64,000 bases of DNA from a virus (IMGVR_UViG_3300027675_000004:62001-126000); one strand, 5' to 3'. Counted from the stretch's first letter, positions 19,513 to 26,545 are shown. Program-made: numbers and translations. Notes: a model not told the origin generated them from the letters alone.

Positions 19513-20367
19513 ATGATAAGTGATAGTATATTTACGATACATAAACATCAAATCAATGTCACTAATATTAATGAACCAATATACCTTATACCATTTGGCG
19601 ACATGCATCGTTTTGCACCATTATGCGATGTTAATAAATGGAACGAATTCTTAGTTTGGGCTAAAAATAAAAAAAACAGCCTATTCCTGGGAATGGGGGA
19701 TTATTGTGATTTCCTATCATTTAATGAAAGAAAAGCATTAACTGCCGCCTTATTGCATGAGTCATCGTACCAAACACTTGATGATTTAATGGTTTCACAA
19801 ACTAATCGTCTTTGCGAAGAAATAGATTTTATGAAAGGGGAATTAATAGGGTTTATTGAAGGCAATCATCATGGCATTCTACAATCTGGTATGACAACAA
19901 CACAAATGATGTGTCAAAAACTTAATACTAAATATCTTGGGGTTAGTTCTTTTATACGTCTAGCATTTACATATGGACATAAACATGCCTCAGTTGATAT
20001 TTGGGCACATCATGGTAAGGGGGCGTCACGTTTAGTTGGTGGTAGTTTAAATAGTGTCGAACAAATGTCAGAAATAAGTAATGCCCAAATCCATTTAATG
20101 GGGCATGACCACAAAAAATCTGTTGGTTTTAAAACAAGTCTATATTTATCAGACAGTAAATTTGGTGTTAAATTAAATCAAAAAAAAGTTTTATTAGGCA
20201 GAACTGGTTCTTTTTTAAAAGGGTATGTTGATAACGCACCAAGTTATATCGCAAAAGGTGCCATGTCTCCAACAGATTTAGGGGTGCTTAAAATAGAGTT
20301 AACCCCAAAAAGGGACCAAAAGAATAATAACGATGCATTTTACATTGATATACATTGTTCAATATAA
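19513..20367 (+). CDS. Metallophosphoesterase (calcineurin-like)
   Basis: The ATG at 19513 is 7 nt from GGAG; the ATG at 19507 is too close. All metal-binding motifs of the calcineurin-like fold are present in order: PFGDMHR, GMGDYCD, EGNHH, AHHGKG and GHDHK. The family hydrolyses phosphomonoesters or phosphodiesters with two metal ions. Large phages often carry such enzymes, but the substrate cannot be told. It is the last complete clearly functional + strand gene before the convergent point. Confidence 0.85.
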   Translation: MISDSIFTIHKHQINVTNINEPIYLIPFGDMHRFAPLCDVNKWNEFLVWAKNKKNSLFLGMGDYCDFLSFNERKALTAALLHESSYQTLDDLMVSQTNRLCEEIDFMKGELIGFIEGNHHGILQSGMTTTQMMCQKLNTKYLGVSSFIRLAFTYGHKHASVDIWAHHGKGASRLVGGSLNSVEQMSEISNAQIHLMGHDHKKSVGFKTSLYLSDSKFGVKLNQKKVLLGRTGSFLKGYVDNAPSYIAKGAMSPTDLGVLKIELTPKRDQKNNNDAFYIDIHCSI

Positions 20368-20372
20368 AAAAA

Positions 20373-20603
20373 ATGAAATGTCCTAGAAAAAAAGAATGTA
20401 TTCCATGTTTACAGAAATTCGCTAAAAAAGATTATGTGTGTTGTGGCTTAAATAAAAAACCTCATAAATATAAAAATGATATTGTAAAGCTTTGCTTAAG
20501 TGGTGCATACATCAAAGAATTTGGTATTGAAATGACACCACATGAAGCTTTAGTGATTACATCATGTATTACATCTACATTATCTCAAATAGCGAAACAT
20601 TAA
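20373..20603 (+). CDS. Cys-rich small hypothetical protein
   Basis: About 76 residues from the second Met (MKCPRKKECIPCLQKF). Cys at CPRKKECIPC and YVCCG could bind zinc. It ends the + strand block: its stop is 16 nt from the stop of the convergent phosphatase gene. No family recognised and no clear ribosome binding site. Confidence 0.5.
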   Translation: MKCPRKKECIPCLQKFAKKDYVCCGLNKKPHKYKNDIVKLCLSGAYIKEFGIEMTPHEALVITSCITSTLSQIAKH

Positions 20604-20619
20604 TCATTGGTATCAATAA

Positions 20620-21363
20620 TCATGGGTGTTCATGGAATAAACGAGAATACATCTTTTCTTTAATAATATAATCTTTTCTACCGTCGCTCTTCGGATAGAG
20701 TGTCTTCACGAAATCTGACTGCCAATATTCTCTAGTATCGAGATCCATTATTGTGAGCTTTCCTTCCCAACCACCACCTGTATCTAGATCAGTAATTTCA
20801 CAGAATTTAACTGGTTTGTATGTTTTATCAAAATTTCCTGTTGTTGTATGACCTACAAAAATTTCACTATATATATCTTGCATCCTATAATCTGTACGAT
20901 TATATCCTTTTTTATGAGCATTAAAAATCAAGTCTCGATCCCACATGATATCTTCAGCACCATTGTTTTCAACAAAGGTTCCTGGTTTTATGCCTCCGTG
21001 TACAAAAAGGATATTGTCTTCAATATGCCAAAGTATCGCAGATTCTAGAAACTTAATATGCGATTCGGGCATTTTGTCTTTATATGAATTTATGGTATTA
21101 GCACCACCTTGCGTTACCCACATATATTCTTTTTTACCATTTTTAAAGTAATCTAATGTCCATGCGTCGTGATTACTCCGAATTAAAATCAAATTCTTAA
21201 TCTTTAAAAGTTCTTTTATACATTGTTTTGTTTCTGTCCAACCATCACAAACATCGCCAAGCACTATGAGTTTACCGTTTTGATAATCGAATTTCGAACG
21301 TTGCAAACATTGTATTAATGCTTTGTGGGCTCCATGAATGTCACCAATGACAAATCGCTTCAT
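20620..21363 (-). CDS. Serine/threonine phosphatase-like phosphoesterase (PPP family)
   Basis: A 247-residue protein with AAGGAG before ATG. PPP-family motifs are GDIHG (residues 7-11), GDVCDG (36-41) and RSNHD in the place of GNHE/GNHD, plus HGGIKPG and GHT. This is the phage lambda-type/ApaH-like fold that removes phosphate from proteins or cleaves dinucleoside polyphosphates. Its start overlaps the stop of the Pif1-like helicase gene by 4 nt, so both are co-translated. Confidence 0.85.
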   Translation of the reverse strand: MKRFVIGDIHGAHKALIQCLQRSKFDYQNGKLIVLGDVCDGWTETKQCIKELLKIKNLILIRSNHDAWTLDYFKNGKKEYMWVTQGGANTINSYKDKMPESHIKFLESAILWHIEDNILFVHGGIKPGTFVENNGAEDIMWDRDLIFNAHKKGYNRTDYRMQDIYSEIFVGHTTTGNFDKTYKPVKFCEITDLDTGGGWEGKLTIMDLDTREYWQSDFVKTLYPKSDGRKDYIIKEKMYSRLFHEHP

Positions 21364-22577
21364 TGCAACTCCTTATAAAAAGCTAACGCTTTTTTATTTG
21401 CTTTAATCATGTTTGGTTTAAGATTTTTAATAATTAAATTATTTTTAGAACGGACTCTGCTTAATGCTACATAAATTTGTCCACATTCAAAAGTTCCATT
21501 ACAGTCAATACACACACTATCTAGTGTTAACCCTTGTGCCTTGTGTATTGTTAAAGCGTATGCAAGACGTAATGGTATTTGTTCTCTAGAAGCTAATTCT
21601 TGGTTTCTTGTTTTATTTTTATCAATAATCTTAGCTACTACCTCATAGCCTAACAATACTTCAATACCATTATCAAATCTAACCTTTACAATTGCATGTT
21701 GATATTCTGATGCATTAATAATATCTATAACCTCACCAAGAGAACCGTTACTTAATCCAAGATCAATATATTTATTTATTAATAACATTACTCTTGCCCC
21801 AATTTTTAAATAAAGGTCTTTTGGGACAAGACAATCTTTATCAATTTTTTCCACCATACTGGTAAAACCAATATCAATCGCCTGAAAATGATATTCTGCT
21901 CCTCTTAAAGAATCAAGCTTTGTTTTATTGTGTGCGTCAGCGATACGATTTAAAGCAAAAAGATGTACTGCATTATTCGTATCAATAGTTATTTCTGATG
22001 TATTATCGATGGTGGTTATATCGCCCAATCTTACTTTATTCAGATCAGAAAGAAAATTAATATCTTGTTGTCTATATTGTTTAGTTAAGACTTTGTTAAT
22101 AAAATTAGCTTCTTTCCATGCGGTGCTTTCAAAAGCAAAATTTATAGCTTGATTATCTTTTGATACTGGTGGTAATTGTAAAAAATCACCTATCACTATC
22201 AATTGTATACCACCAAAAGGTAAATCAGTACTTTTAATTAATTTAAAAACAGTATTAATTAAATTAAATGTCTCAGCTGATAACATGGAAATTTCATCTA
22301 TTGCCAATAATGTACAATCTTTGATTTTATATTTTTTTTCTAAACGCATAGAAGAAGCAATTTGTTTTGCCGATTTAAGACCATACCCTAAACCAGCAAA
22401 ACTATGTATGGTTTGTCCATGTATATTAATTGCTGCAACACCAGTTGACGCTGTTACTACTAACTCCGGTAAATCATGTTTTAATCGTGTTAAGGTATGA
22501 GATTTCCCTGTACCAGCTTGCCCGGTAATAAACACATTTTTATTTTGAGAGATAAGAGATAGGATTTCTTTATACAT
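21360..22577 (-). CDS. Pif1/RecD-type superfamily 1 helicase
   Basis: A 405-residue protein. Walker A is GQAGTGKS (residues 19-26), Walker B is LLAIDEISML, and downstream motifs include FGGIQLIVIGDFLQLPPV, KQYRQQD, MLLINK and ALTIHKAQGLTLDSV with a C-terminal IYVALSRVRS. This is a compact Pif1 5'-3' DNA helicase, probably for fork progression or recombination. The ATG lies only 11 nt downstream of the tRNA-Met gene and lacks a clear Shine-Dalgarno, so it may be translated from a tRNA-processed transcript. Confidence 0.9.
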   Translation of the reverse strand: MYKEILSLISQNKNVFITGQAGTGKSHTLTRLKHDLPELVVTASTGVAAINIHGQTIHSFAGLGYGLKSAKQIASSMRLEKKYKIKDCTLLAIDEISMLSAETFNLINTVFKLIKSTDLPFGGIQLIVIGDFLQLPPVSKDNQAINFAFESTAWKEANFINKVLTKQYRQQDINFLSDLNKVRLGDITTIDNTSEITIDTNNAVHLFALNRIADAHNKTKLDSLRGAEYHFQAIDIGFTSMVEKIDKDCLVPKDLYLKIGARVMLLINKYIDLGLSNGSLGEVIDIINASEYQHAIVKVRFDNGIEVLLGYEVVAKIIDKNKTRNQELASREQIPLRLAYALTIHKAQGLTLDSVCIDCNGTFECGQIYVALSRVRSKNNLIIKNLKPNMIKANKKALAFYKELQ

Positions 22578-22587
22578 ATTAATATAG

Positions 22588-22662
22588 TGGCTAAGAGTGG
22601 ATTTAAACCACTGATCTTTCGCTTATGAAACGAACGCATTGATCAAACTATGCTACTTAGCC
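22588..22662 (-). tRNA. tRNA-Met(CAU)
   Basis: Full cloverleaf: acceptor GGCTAAG/CTTAGCC, anticodon loop TTCATAA, T-arm AGTGG-TTTAAAT-CCACT, discriminator A, no encoded CCA. The perfect G1-C72 pair indicates an elongator, although a lysidine-modified Ile tRNA cannot be excluded by eye. Confidence 0.9.
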
Positions 22663-22673
22663 AATTATTTTTG

Positions 22674-22754
22674 TACCAGCGGAAAGAGTTGAACTTTCAA
22701 GTCTTGCGACAATAGCTTCTAAGGCTATCGCGTTTTCGATTTCGCCACGCTGGC
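22674..22754 (-). tRNA. tRNA-Leu(UAG)
   Basis: Class II tRNA with long variable arm; loop CTTAGAA, stem ATAGC/GCTAT, acceptor GCCAGCG/CGCTGGT (one wobble), discriminator A, no CCA. Confidence 0.92.
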
Positions 22755-22767
22755 ATTATTAATAAAG

Positions 22768-22850
22768 TGCAAGAGAAGAGAGTTGAACTCTTACATCCTT
22801 TCGGACATCGGCTTTTAAGACCGAGGCGTCTGCCATTCCGCCACTCTTGC
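22768..22850 (-). tRNA. tRNA-Leu(UAA)
   Basis: Class II; acceptor GCAAGAG/CTCTTGC, loop CTTAAAA, variable arm TGTCCGAAAGGATGT, T-arm AAGAG-TTCAACT-CTCTT, discriminator A, no CCA. Confidence 0.94.
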
Positions 22851-22855
22851 GTTAA

Positions 22856-22937
22856 TGTCGAAGAAGAGAGTTGAACTCTTATGATTATTAATCGATCGCT
22901 TTTGAAACGATTGCGTCTGCCATTCCGCCACTTCGAC
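22856..22937 (-). tRNA. tRNA-Leu(CAA)
   Basis: Class II; acceptor GTCGAAG/CTTCGAC, loop TTCAAAA, same D-arm (TGGCGGAATGGCAGACGC) and T-arm as the neighbouring Leu(UAA), so the two probably arose by duplication. No CCA. Confidence 0.93.
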
Positions 22938-22996
22938 CATCATTTTTCTGTATAAATTAATACAACTCTTTGTATAAATTAATACAATCTTATTAG

Positions 22997-23070
22997 TGCC
23001 CTTAGTTGGATTCAAACCAACATATCTCACGTTAGAAGCATGATGACTTATTCATTTAGTCTATAAGGGC
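22997..23070 (-). tRNA. tRNA-Arg(UCU)
   Basis: Acceptor GCCCTTA/TAAGGGC, stem TCATG/CGTGA, loop CTTCTAA, T-arm GTTGG-TTTGAAT-CCAAC. Reads AGA, a preferred Arg codon in AT-rich DNA. No CCA. Confidence 0.92.
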
Positions 23071-23250
23071 AAATTGCTCCTGATAACATTTACACAATTC
23101 CATAATACTAATATGTTCTGTTAAATATAAATATGTTAATATAACAAAAACATGTTCATGAATTTTAAAATTTAAAAAAGTATTATATTTAATTTGTATT
23201 ATTGAATGATCATGATTATAAACAATATCTAAAGCGTTATTCTTATCCAT
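23056..23250 (-). CDS. Small hypothetical protein ending inside tRNA-Arg
   Basis: A 64-residue frame whose last 15 nt overlap the 5' end of tRNA-Arg(UCU). The protein has a hydrophobic centre (HVFVILTYLYLTEHISIMEL). There is no convincing ribosome binding site. It may be real, since a similar overlap occurs at 26602-26787, but the call is weak. Confidence 0.35.
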   Translation of the reverse strand: MDKNNALDIVYNHDHSIIQIKYNTFLNFKIHEHVFVILTYLYLTEHISIMELCKCYQEQFALID

Positions 23251-23262
23251 ATATTTTTTTAA

Positions 23263-23335
23263 TGCGCTAAGTAGAATTCGAATCTACTCTTTCAGTTTAG
23301 GAAACTGATGTGCGATCCTATTACACTATAAGCGC
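23263..23335 (-). tRNA. tRNA-Arg(CCU)
   Basis: Acceptor GCGCTTA/TTAGCGC with one U-U mismatch, stem TCAGT/ACTGA, loop TTCCTAA, T-arm GTAGA-TTCGAAT-TCTAC, discriminator A, no CCA. Confidence 0.88.
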
Positions 23336-23336
23336 G

Positions 23337-23531
23337 TTATTTTTTAAAAATGAATAATCCTCTCTTTGTGTCTAGATACGATTTAGGATATATCTTTAAA
23401 AATATTCTTGGTATTCCTGTATTTTTAAAAATCTTATTTTTCATTTCTAACATCAACGCTTCAAATCTACCGGGTGTATAATCTATCTCAGCCATATAAG
23501 GTTGAAACTCTTCTACTTTCGAACGCTTCAT
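23337..23531 (-). CDS. Small hypothetical protein
   Basis: A 64-residue protein; AGAGG sits 4 nt before the ATG. It starts MKRSKVEEFQPYMAEIDYTP and is basic at its end. It overlaps the upstream gene's end by 44 nt in another frame, a tight spacing seen throughout this island. Function unknown. Confidence 0.55.
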   Translation of the reverse strand: MKRSKVEEFQPYMAEIDYTPGRFEALMLEMKNKIFKNTGIPRIFLKIYPKSYLDTKRGLFIFKK

Positions 23532-23679
23532 ATAACCTCTTACATTCTTCTAGAAACTCTAATTGTTTTTTTCGATACACAGGATCTTGCATTAAACGAT
23601 TTACTTCTTCAAAATCACGTAGAAAAATCTCTGCATCTTTACCTCTTAGTGTTGGAGTTGCTTCAATAGGTCTTGCCAT
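23488..23679 (-). CDS. Small conserved-type phage protein (MARPIEATP start)
   Basis: A 63-residue acidic/basic helical protein. The opening MARPIEATPTLRGKDAEIFL resembles a widespread short family in bacteria and phages that begins MARPI.xTP.L.G.DA..F, of unknown function and often found beside other small genes. Its start follows the previous stop by 2 nt (TAATAATG). Confidence 0.65.
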   Translation of the reverse strand: MARPIEATPTLRGKDAEIFLRDFEEVNRLMQDPVYRKKQLEFLEECKRLYEAFESRRVSTLYG

Positions 23680-23681
23680 TA

Positions 23682-23825
23682 TTAAAGAAAACGCAAATTT
23701 AAATTCCAGTTAATTTCATATTCCAGAAAGTCGAAAAACATGTCTTCCATAAGTTTTTCTAAGTTTCTGTTGACTTGTTCTAAGTTTTTATTTGTTTCAA
23801 TAATCTTTTTAGTTATATCATCCAT
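23682..23825 (-). CDS. 47-residue helical protein
   Basis: A short uninterrupted frame starting MDDITKKIIETNKNLEQ and ending NWNLNLRFL, stopping 2 nt before the next start. Repeated N-L-E-Q/K heptads predict one coiled-coil helix. Tight coupling with 23488-23679 supports expression. Function unknown. Confidence 0.55.
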   Translation of the reverse strand: MDDITKKIIETNKNLEQVNRNLEKLMEDMFFDFLEYEINWNLNLRFL

Positions 23826-23834
23826 TATCATTAG

Positions 23835-23908
23835 GGTGCTTACGAAGATTTAAACTTCGAGTTTCGAGCTTCAGATGCTCGCTTGTTATTCATTTACACT
23901 ATAAGCAT
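23835..23908 (-). tRNA. tRNA-Gln(CUG), first copy, weak 1-72 pair
   Basis: Stem CGAGC/GCTCG, loop ATCTGAA, T-arm CGAAG-TTTAAAT-CTTCG. The acceptor is closed by six pairs with A1 opposed to C72, and the D-stem is weak. A second, better formed Gln(CUG) lies at 29761-29831, so this copy may be degenerating or need editing. Confidence 0.75.
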
Positions 23909-24123
23909 GCTCTTGGTGTTTCTGATAAATTATCTAGTTTCTCTATTTCCCATCTACTATGATCACCTAATAATTGACTACGATACAAATGGTCATCGAT
24001 ACTTGAAATACATTCTGTCATACAACCACCACGCCCTGGTTGTGTGGAACATTTTATTAATATAAATATAGGTACTTCTTCTTGCGAACCATCGTCTCTA
24101 ACTAAAATACATTTTATATTCAT
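23899..24123 (-). CDS. Small hypothetical protein
   Basis: About 74 residues from the ATG at 24123, 7-10 nt from GGAAAGG. It starts MNIKCILVRDDGSQEEVPIF and contains GRGGCMTEC. It ends 10 nt inside the tRNA-Gln gene. Part of a run of three closely packed small genes. Function unknown. Confidence 0.55.
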   Translation of the reverse strand: MNIKCILVRDDGSQEEVPIFILIKCSTQPGRGGCMTECISSIDDHLYRSQLLGDHSRWEIEKLDNLSETPRACL

Positions 24124-24128
24124 CACAC

Positions 24129-24311
24129 TCACCTTTCCTTTTTTAATTCCAAAGTAATTTTATATTTATCAGCTATACATTGAATAATAAATTTCAAAAT
24201 TTGTGTCATATAACCAGTATACTCTATATTGTAATCACGTTCTAAAACACAAATATCAAACCATATTTTTTTTAGCATAGTTGTTACATCTTTTTTATTT
24301 TTTTTATTCAT
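24129..24311 (-). CDS. Small hypothetical protein
   Basis: A 60-residue basic, helical protein (MNKKNKKDVTTMLKKIWFDI) located between two other small genes with 2 to 6 nt gaps. No motif recognised. Confidence 0.5.
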   Translation of the reverse strand: MNKKNKKDVTTMLKKIWFDICVLERDYNIEYTGYMTQILKFIIQCIADKYKITLELKKER

Positions 24312-24313
24312 AT

Positions 24314-24595
24314 CTATTTCCTTTTATACATTTTTTCCCATTCATTTCTATACTTTATAATTTCTTCATCAGTAAATTCGGCTATATCTTCACGCTTTTT
24401 TATTGCTTGTAAATATTCATTAAATGTTTCTTTTATTTTAAAATCACAAATATTATATTGTTGAAACATTTTCTTATAAAACATGCCATTTGACAACGCT
24501 TCTAAAGGTTGCTTACGTACTCTACGATTTGCAATTGTTTTCATTCCTTTAGAATGATCTTTTATTATAGGGAATTTTTTATAACTTCTACTCAT
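24314..24595 (-). CDS. Conserved small phage protein (MSRSYKK family)
   Basis: A 93-residue basic protein. The opening MSRSYKKFPIIKDHSKGMK and a following ANRRVRKQ block are typical of a common phage family of unknown function that often lies near tRNA or replication genes. A nucleic-acid-binding role is plausible from charge. Confidence 0.7.
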   Translation of the reverse strand: MSRSYKKFPIIKDHSKGMKTIANRRVRKQPLEALSNGMFYKKMFQQYNICDFKIKETFNEYLQAIKKREDIAEFTDEEIIKYRNEWEKMYKRK

Positions 24596-24604
24596 AGTAT
24601 TTAG

Positions 24605-24679
24605 TGCCCCCAGCGCGATTCAAACGCGCATTATTTTTCGTTCGTAGCGAAATGCCATTTTCAATTAGGCGACAGGGGC
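24605..24679 (-). tRNA. tRNA-Arg(ACG)
   Basis: Acceptor GCCCCTG/TGGGGGC, stem TTTCG/CGAAA, loop CTACGAA, T-arm GCGCG-TTTGAAT-CGCGC (first pair near-perfect), discriminator A. A34 would need TadA deamination to inosine. No CCA. Confidence 0.92.
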
Positions 24680-24685
24680 AAATAG

Positions 24686-24759
24686 TCTCCGCGGTGTGAA
24701 TTGAACACACGTCCTCAGAGTTATCAGCTCTGCGCTCTTAACCTCTCAGCCACACGGAG
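24686..24759 (-). tRNA. tRNA-Ile(GAU)
   Basis: Acceptor CTCCGTG/CGCGGAG, stem CAGAG/CTCTG, loop CTGATAA, T-arm GTGTG-TTCAATT-CACAC, discriminator A, no CCA. Confidence 0.93.
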
Positions 24760-24769
24760 AATGAATTAG

Positions 24770-24891
24770 CGGGTATGATGAGAATTTCACTCATTTAGAG
24801 AGCAACCTCTATTCTGTCAGCATACCTCTACGGAGCTTATCCCGTTTATCTTTGCTCAAGTCTGTGCTTTGCTTTATAACAGACCATACCC
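24770..24891 (-). ncRNA. tRNA-like cloverleaf RNA with enlarged central arm
   Basis: Between two tRNAs lies a 121-nt element whose ends pair as a 7-bp acceptor (GGGTATG/CATACCC). Inside are a 6-bp D-like hairpin (GTCTGT/ACAGAC), a 6-bp central stem (GAGCAA/TTGCTC) holding a further ACGG/CCGT hairpin, and a 5-bp T-arm (ATGAG/CTCAT) with a 7-nt loop TGAAATT. The central arm is about 46 nt larger than an anticodon loop. It could be a Y-RNA-like partner of the Ro60 homologue or a tRNA with an inserted intron. Confidence 0.5.
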
Positions 24892-24901
24892 ATATATTTA
24901 G

Positions 24902-24991
24902 TAGACGGTGTAGGATTCAAACCTACAATGCGCTCTAATCGGGAGCTTCACGGGTATAAGCCGTGGGTTTTGTCATTTAAACTAACCGTCC
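24902..24991 (-). tRNA. Class II-shaped tRNA with UAU (Ile, AUA) anticodon
   Basis: Acceptor GGACGGT/ACCGTCT, stem CACGG/CCGTG, loop CTTATAC, T-arm GTAGG-TTTGAAT-CCTAC. The variable arm is long (hairpin GCTC/GAGC), unlike normal Ile tRNAs, and the D-loop lacks the GG pair. Amino acid identity is therefore uncertain. Confidence 0.75.
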
Positions 24992-24997
24992 AATTAG

Positions 24998-25072
24998 TGT
25001 CTAGGGAGTGACTTGAACACTCATTATTACTGGGTGTAGACCAGTTGCCATTACCAATTAGGCGACCCAGAC
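24998..25072 (-). tRNA. tRNA-Val(UAC) with C33
   Basis: Acceptor GTCTGGG/CCTAGAC, stem ACTGG/CCAGT, loop TCTACAC, T-arm GAGTG-TTCAAGT-CACTC, discriminator A, no CCA. Position 33 is C instead of the near-universal U. Confidence 0.88.
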
Positions 25073-25080
25073 ATATATTG

Positions 25081-25472
25081 TGGAGACGCGCGGAATTGAA
25101 CCGCGGTCTTTAAATAATTAAACATAAATATGCTACACATATAGTCTATTGTTTTATCTTCATTGTGTACATACAAACAGACATGTTCATACACACATAG
25201 TCTTTTAGTTTCATTTTAATATCAAGACAATATTAAAACTAGTGTAATATCGTACCTTACTTATTACTTACACAAAATAAGTAGGTGCGTAACTATATTG
25301 TAGCTACGACTGGTGCATCGGCAAATACATGTGCTACAATAGCATTTGCTTCAGCTAACAAACGGGTATTTTCGTCTGCGTTTAGATTTGCAATGTTTGT
25401 TAACGCAGCCAACATTGCGTCTGCGATGTGCGATCCATGCTTATTTATTTAAATCGAAACCTGATCGTCCCC
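25081..25472 (-). ncRNA. ssrA: tmRNA (transfer-messenger RNA)
   Basis: A 392-nt one-piece tmRNA. The 5' GGGGACG pairs with 3' CGTCTCC, and the T-arm is CGCGG-TTCAATT-CCGCG with discriminator A and no CCA. An H-type pseudoknot (CGCAG/CTGCG interleaved with GCAATGTT/AACATTGC) forms PK1 ahead of the tag frame, which starts GCA GAC GAA AAT. The tag reads ADENTRLL and ends APVVATI before TAG, 28 residues. It would rescue stalled ribosomes during infection. The tag end is not the usual -AA proteolysis signal. Confidence 0.95.
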
Positions 25473-25499
25473 AAATTTTAAAAGAACAAACTATATTGG

Positions 25500-25571
25500 C
25501 AGCTAGGGAAAGAGTCTAACTTTCATATCACGAGTTAACAGCTCGTTCCATTAACATTATGGTACCTAGCT
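25500..25571 (-). tRNA. tRNA-Asn(GUU)
   Basis: Acceptor AGCTAGG/CCTAGCT, stem ACGAG/CTCGT, loop CTGTTAA, discriminator G followed by CCA in the DNA, apparently the only complete tRNA here with an encoded CCA. The T-loop is TTAGACT (A instead of C56). Confidence 0.9.
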
Positions 25572-25592
25572 ATCATTTTTTGTAACATTTAT

Positions 25593-25620
25593 ATTATATC
25601 ACATTCTTATCAAATGTCAA
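25593..25620 (-). promoter_or_regulatory. Sigma-70-like promoter for tRNA-Asn/tmRNA segment
   Basis: On the - strand, TTGACA (25615-25620), a 16-bp spacer, and TATAAT (25593-25598) preceded by TG at the extended -10 position. Transcription would run into tRNA-Asn and tmRNA. Confidence 0.85.
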
Positions 25621-25630
25621 TATTTTTTTG

Positions 25631-25702
25631 TGCCGGATGTCAGTATCGATCTGACCTCTCCGCGTCTTCAGCGCAGCGCTAATCTATCTCAGCTAACCCG
25701 GC
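25631..25702 (-). tRNA. tRNA-Phe(GAA)
   Basis: Acceptor GCCGGGT/ATCCGGC, stem CTGCG/CGCGG, loop CTGAAGA, T-arm GTCAG-ATCGATA-CTGAC (A54), discriminator A, no CCA. Confidence 0.9.
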
Positions 25703-25711
25703 ATTATATCA

Positions 25712-25915
25712 TTATTTTTTAATTGCCTTAAATCCGTCACACGATTCTAACCATACTGGATCAAAATTTACTGGCCAGAAAAACCACCCAGATCGTCTAC
25801 CATAAGCGTCTCCTTCTACATGTGCATTTATGTTATGACATTGTGAATGTGCATCACCTGGTATTGAACCTCGAAATTCACATTTGTAACAATTTGGTTT
25901 CTTCTGCATTTTCAT
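25712..25915 (-). CDS. Small Cys-containing hypothetical protein
   Basis: 67 residues from the ATG at 25915, which follows AAAAGGAGA. The longer frame would run into a tRNA gene. NCYKCEFRG, QCHN and a later SCDG give four cysteines that could bind metal, and the centre is aromatic (GRRSGWFFWPVNFDPVW). Resembles short phage zinc proteins found among tRNA genes. Function unknown. Confidence 0.65.
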   Translation of the reverse strand: MKMQKKPNCYKCEFRGSIPGDAHSQCHNINAHVEGDAYGRRSGWFFWPVNFDPVWLESCDGFKAIKK

Positions 25916-25929
25916 TCTCCTTTTATTAG

Positions 25930-26001
25930 AGCGTCTGATGGGAGTTAAACCCATTCTCACAGTTTGGAAAACTGTAGTGCACTCTCCAACACTTCAGACG
26001 C
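25930..26001 (-). tRNA. tRNA-Gly(UCC)
   Basis: Acceptor GCGTCTG/CAGACGC, stem ACAGT/ACTGT, loop TTTCCAA, T-arm ATGGG-TTTAACT-CCCAT, discriminator U, no CCA. Confidence 0.92.
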
Positions 26002-26022
26002 ATTACACAGCCCTGATAACTT

Positions 26023-26095
26023 AGCCAAAGGTCAGTAACGATCTGACAACCTCTAACTTACCAAGTTAGCGCTCTTCCTCTTGAGCTACAATGGC
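26023..26095 (-). tRNA. tRNA-Thr(GGU) with two acceptor mismatches
   Basis: Stem CTAAC/GTTAG, loop TTGGTAA, T-arm GTCAG-ATCGTTA-CTGAC. The acceptor GCCATTG/CTTTGGC has adjacent U-U mismatches at 5-68 and 6-67, so it is impaired or edited. Discriminator U. Confidence 0.8.
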
Positions 26096-26106
26096 ATTAA
26101 TTTTAA

Positions 26107-26177
26107 AGCCAACACTGGGAATTTAACCCAAATCTAAGCTTTACGAAAGCCTTATTCTAACATTGAACTATGCTGGC
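26107..26177 (-). tRNA. tRNA-Thr(CGU)
   Basis: Acceptor GCCAGCA/TGTTGGC, loop TTCGTAA in a 5-bp stem with wobble pairs, T-arm TTGGG-TTAAATT-CCCAG, discriminator U, no CCA. Confidence 0.85.
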
Positions 26178-26184
26178 AAATATG

Positions 26185-26273
26185 ATAAACTAACTCTTTG
26201 GTGCATCCTTCTAAATTATCTTAGAGAGTTTCCCTGAGCATTTAGTTGGTTTTCAGCTCTGCATTAACTAGTA
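26185..26273 (-). ncRNA. Structured spacer RNA between Thr tRNAs
   Basis: About 90 nt that fill a tRNA-sized slot but do not form a tRNA. The ends pair as GATACTA with TAG-TT-TATC. Inner stems are AACTCT/AGAGTT enclosing CTAA/TTAG. No T-loop is present. Possible small RNA or processing spacer. Confidence 0.3.
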
Positions 26274-26299
26274 TCGTTGCAGATATCATATAAATTTAG

Positions 26300-26371
26300 A
26301 GCCCATCCGCAGAATTCAACTGCGACTCACGGTTTACAGGACCGTTGTGCTAACGTTATCACTAGACGGGC
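26300..26371 (-). tRNA. tRNA-Thr(UGU) with C33
   Basis: Acceptor GCCCGTC/GATGGGC, stem ACGGT/ACCGT, loop CCTGTAA (C32 C33), T-arm CGCAG-TTGAATT-CTGCG, discriminator U, no CCA. Confidence 0.88.
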
Positions 26372-26388
26372 AATATTAAAAAGAACAG

Positions 26389-26460
26389 AGAGATATACGG
26401 GATTTAAACCCGTTCTTCTACATTGGCAATGTAGTGTGCAATCATCAACACCTATATCTC
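26389..26460 (-). tRNA. tRNA-Gly(GCC)
   Basis: Acceptor GAGATAT/ATATCTC, stem CTACA/TGTAG, loop TTGCCAA, T-arm ACGGG-TTTAAAT-CCCGT, discriminator U, no CCA. Confidence 0.92.
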
Positions 26461-26463
26461 ATT

Positions 26464-26537
26464 TTGGTCAGCTCGGTAGTACGCCACCTCTACCTACTTC
26501 AGACTTAATCTGATGCTTGCGTCTCCGCTACGAGCCG
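26464..26537 (-). ncRNA. Degenerate tRNA-like element ending in A-CCA
   Basis: A 7-bp acceptor (CGGCTCG/CGAGCTG) is followed by A and CCA. Three hairpins lie inside: GCG-GAGA-CGC, TCAG/CTGA with loop ATTAAGT, and GTAG/CTAC with a 10-nt loop that lacks TTC. Spacing is shorter than in a tRNA. It is either a tRNA decayed in the D- and T-arms (anticodon would be UAA) or a deliberate tRNA mimic. Confidence 0.5.
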
Positions 26538-26545
26538 AATTTTTG

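Noticed and set aside
25081-25472. Possible CDS across the tmRNA tag frame (MLAALTNIANL...)
   Set aside because: The frame is the tmRNA tag and pseudoknot region; acceptor, T-arm and PK1 explain it fully.
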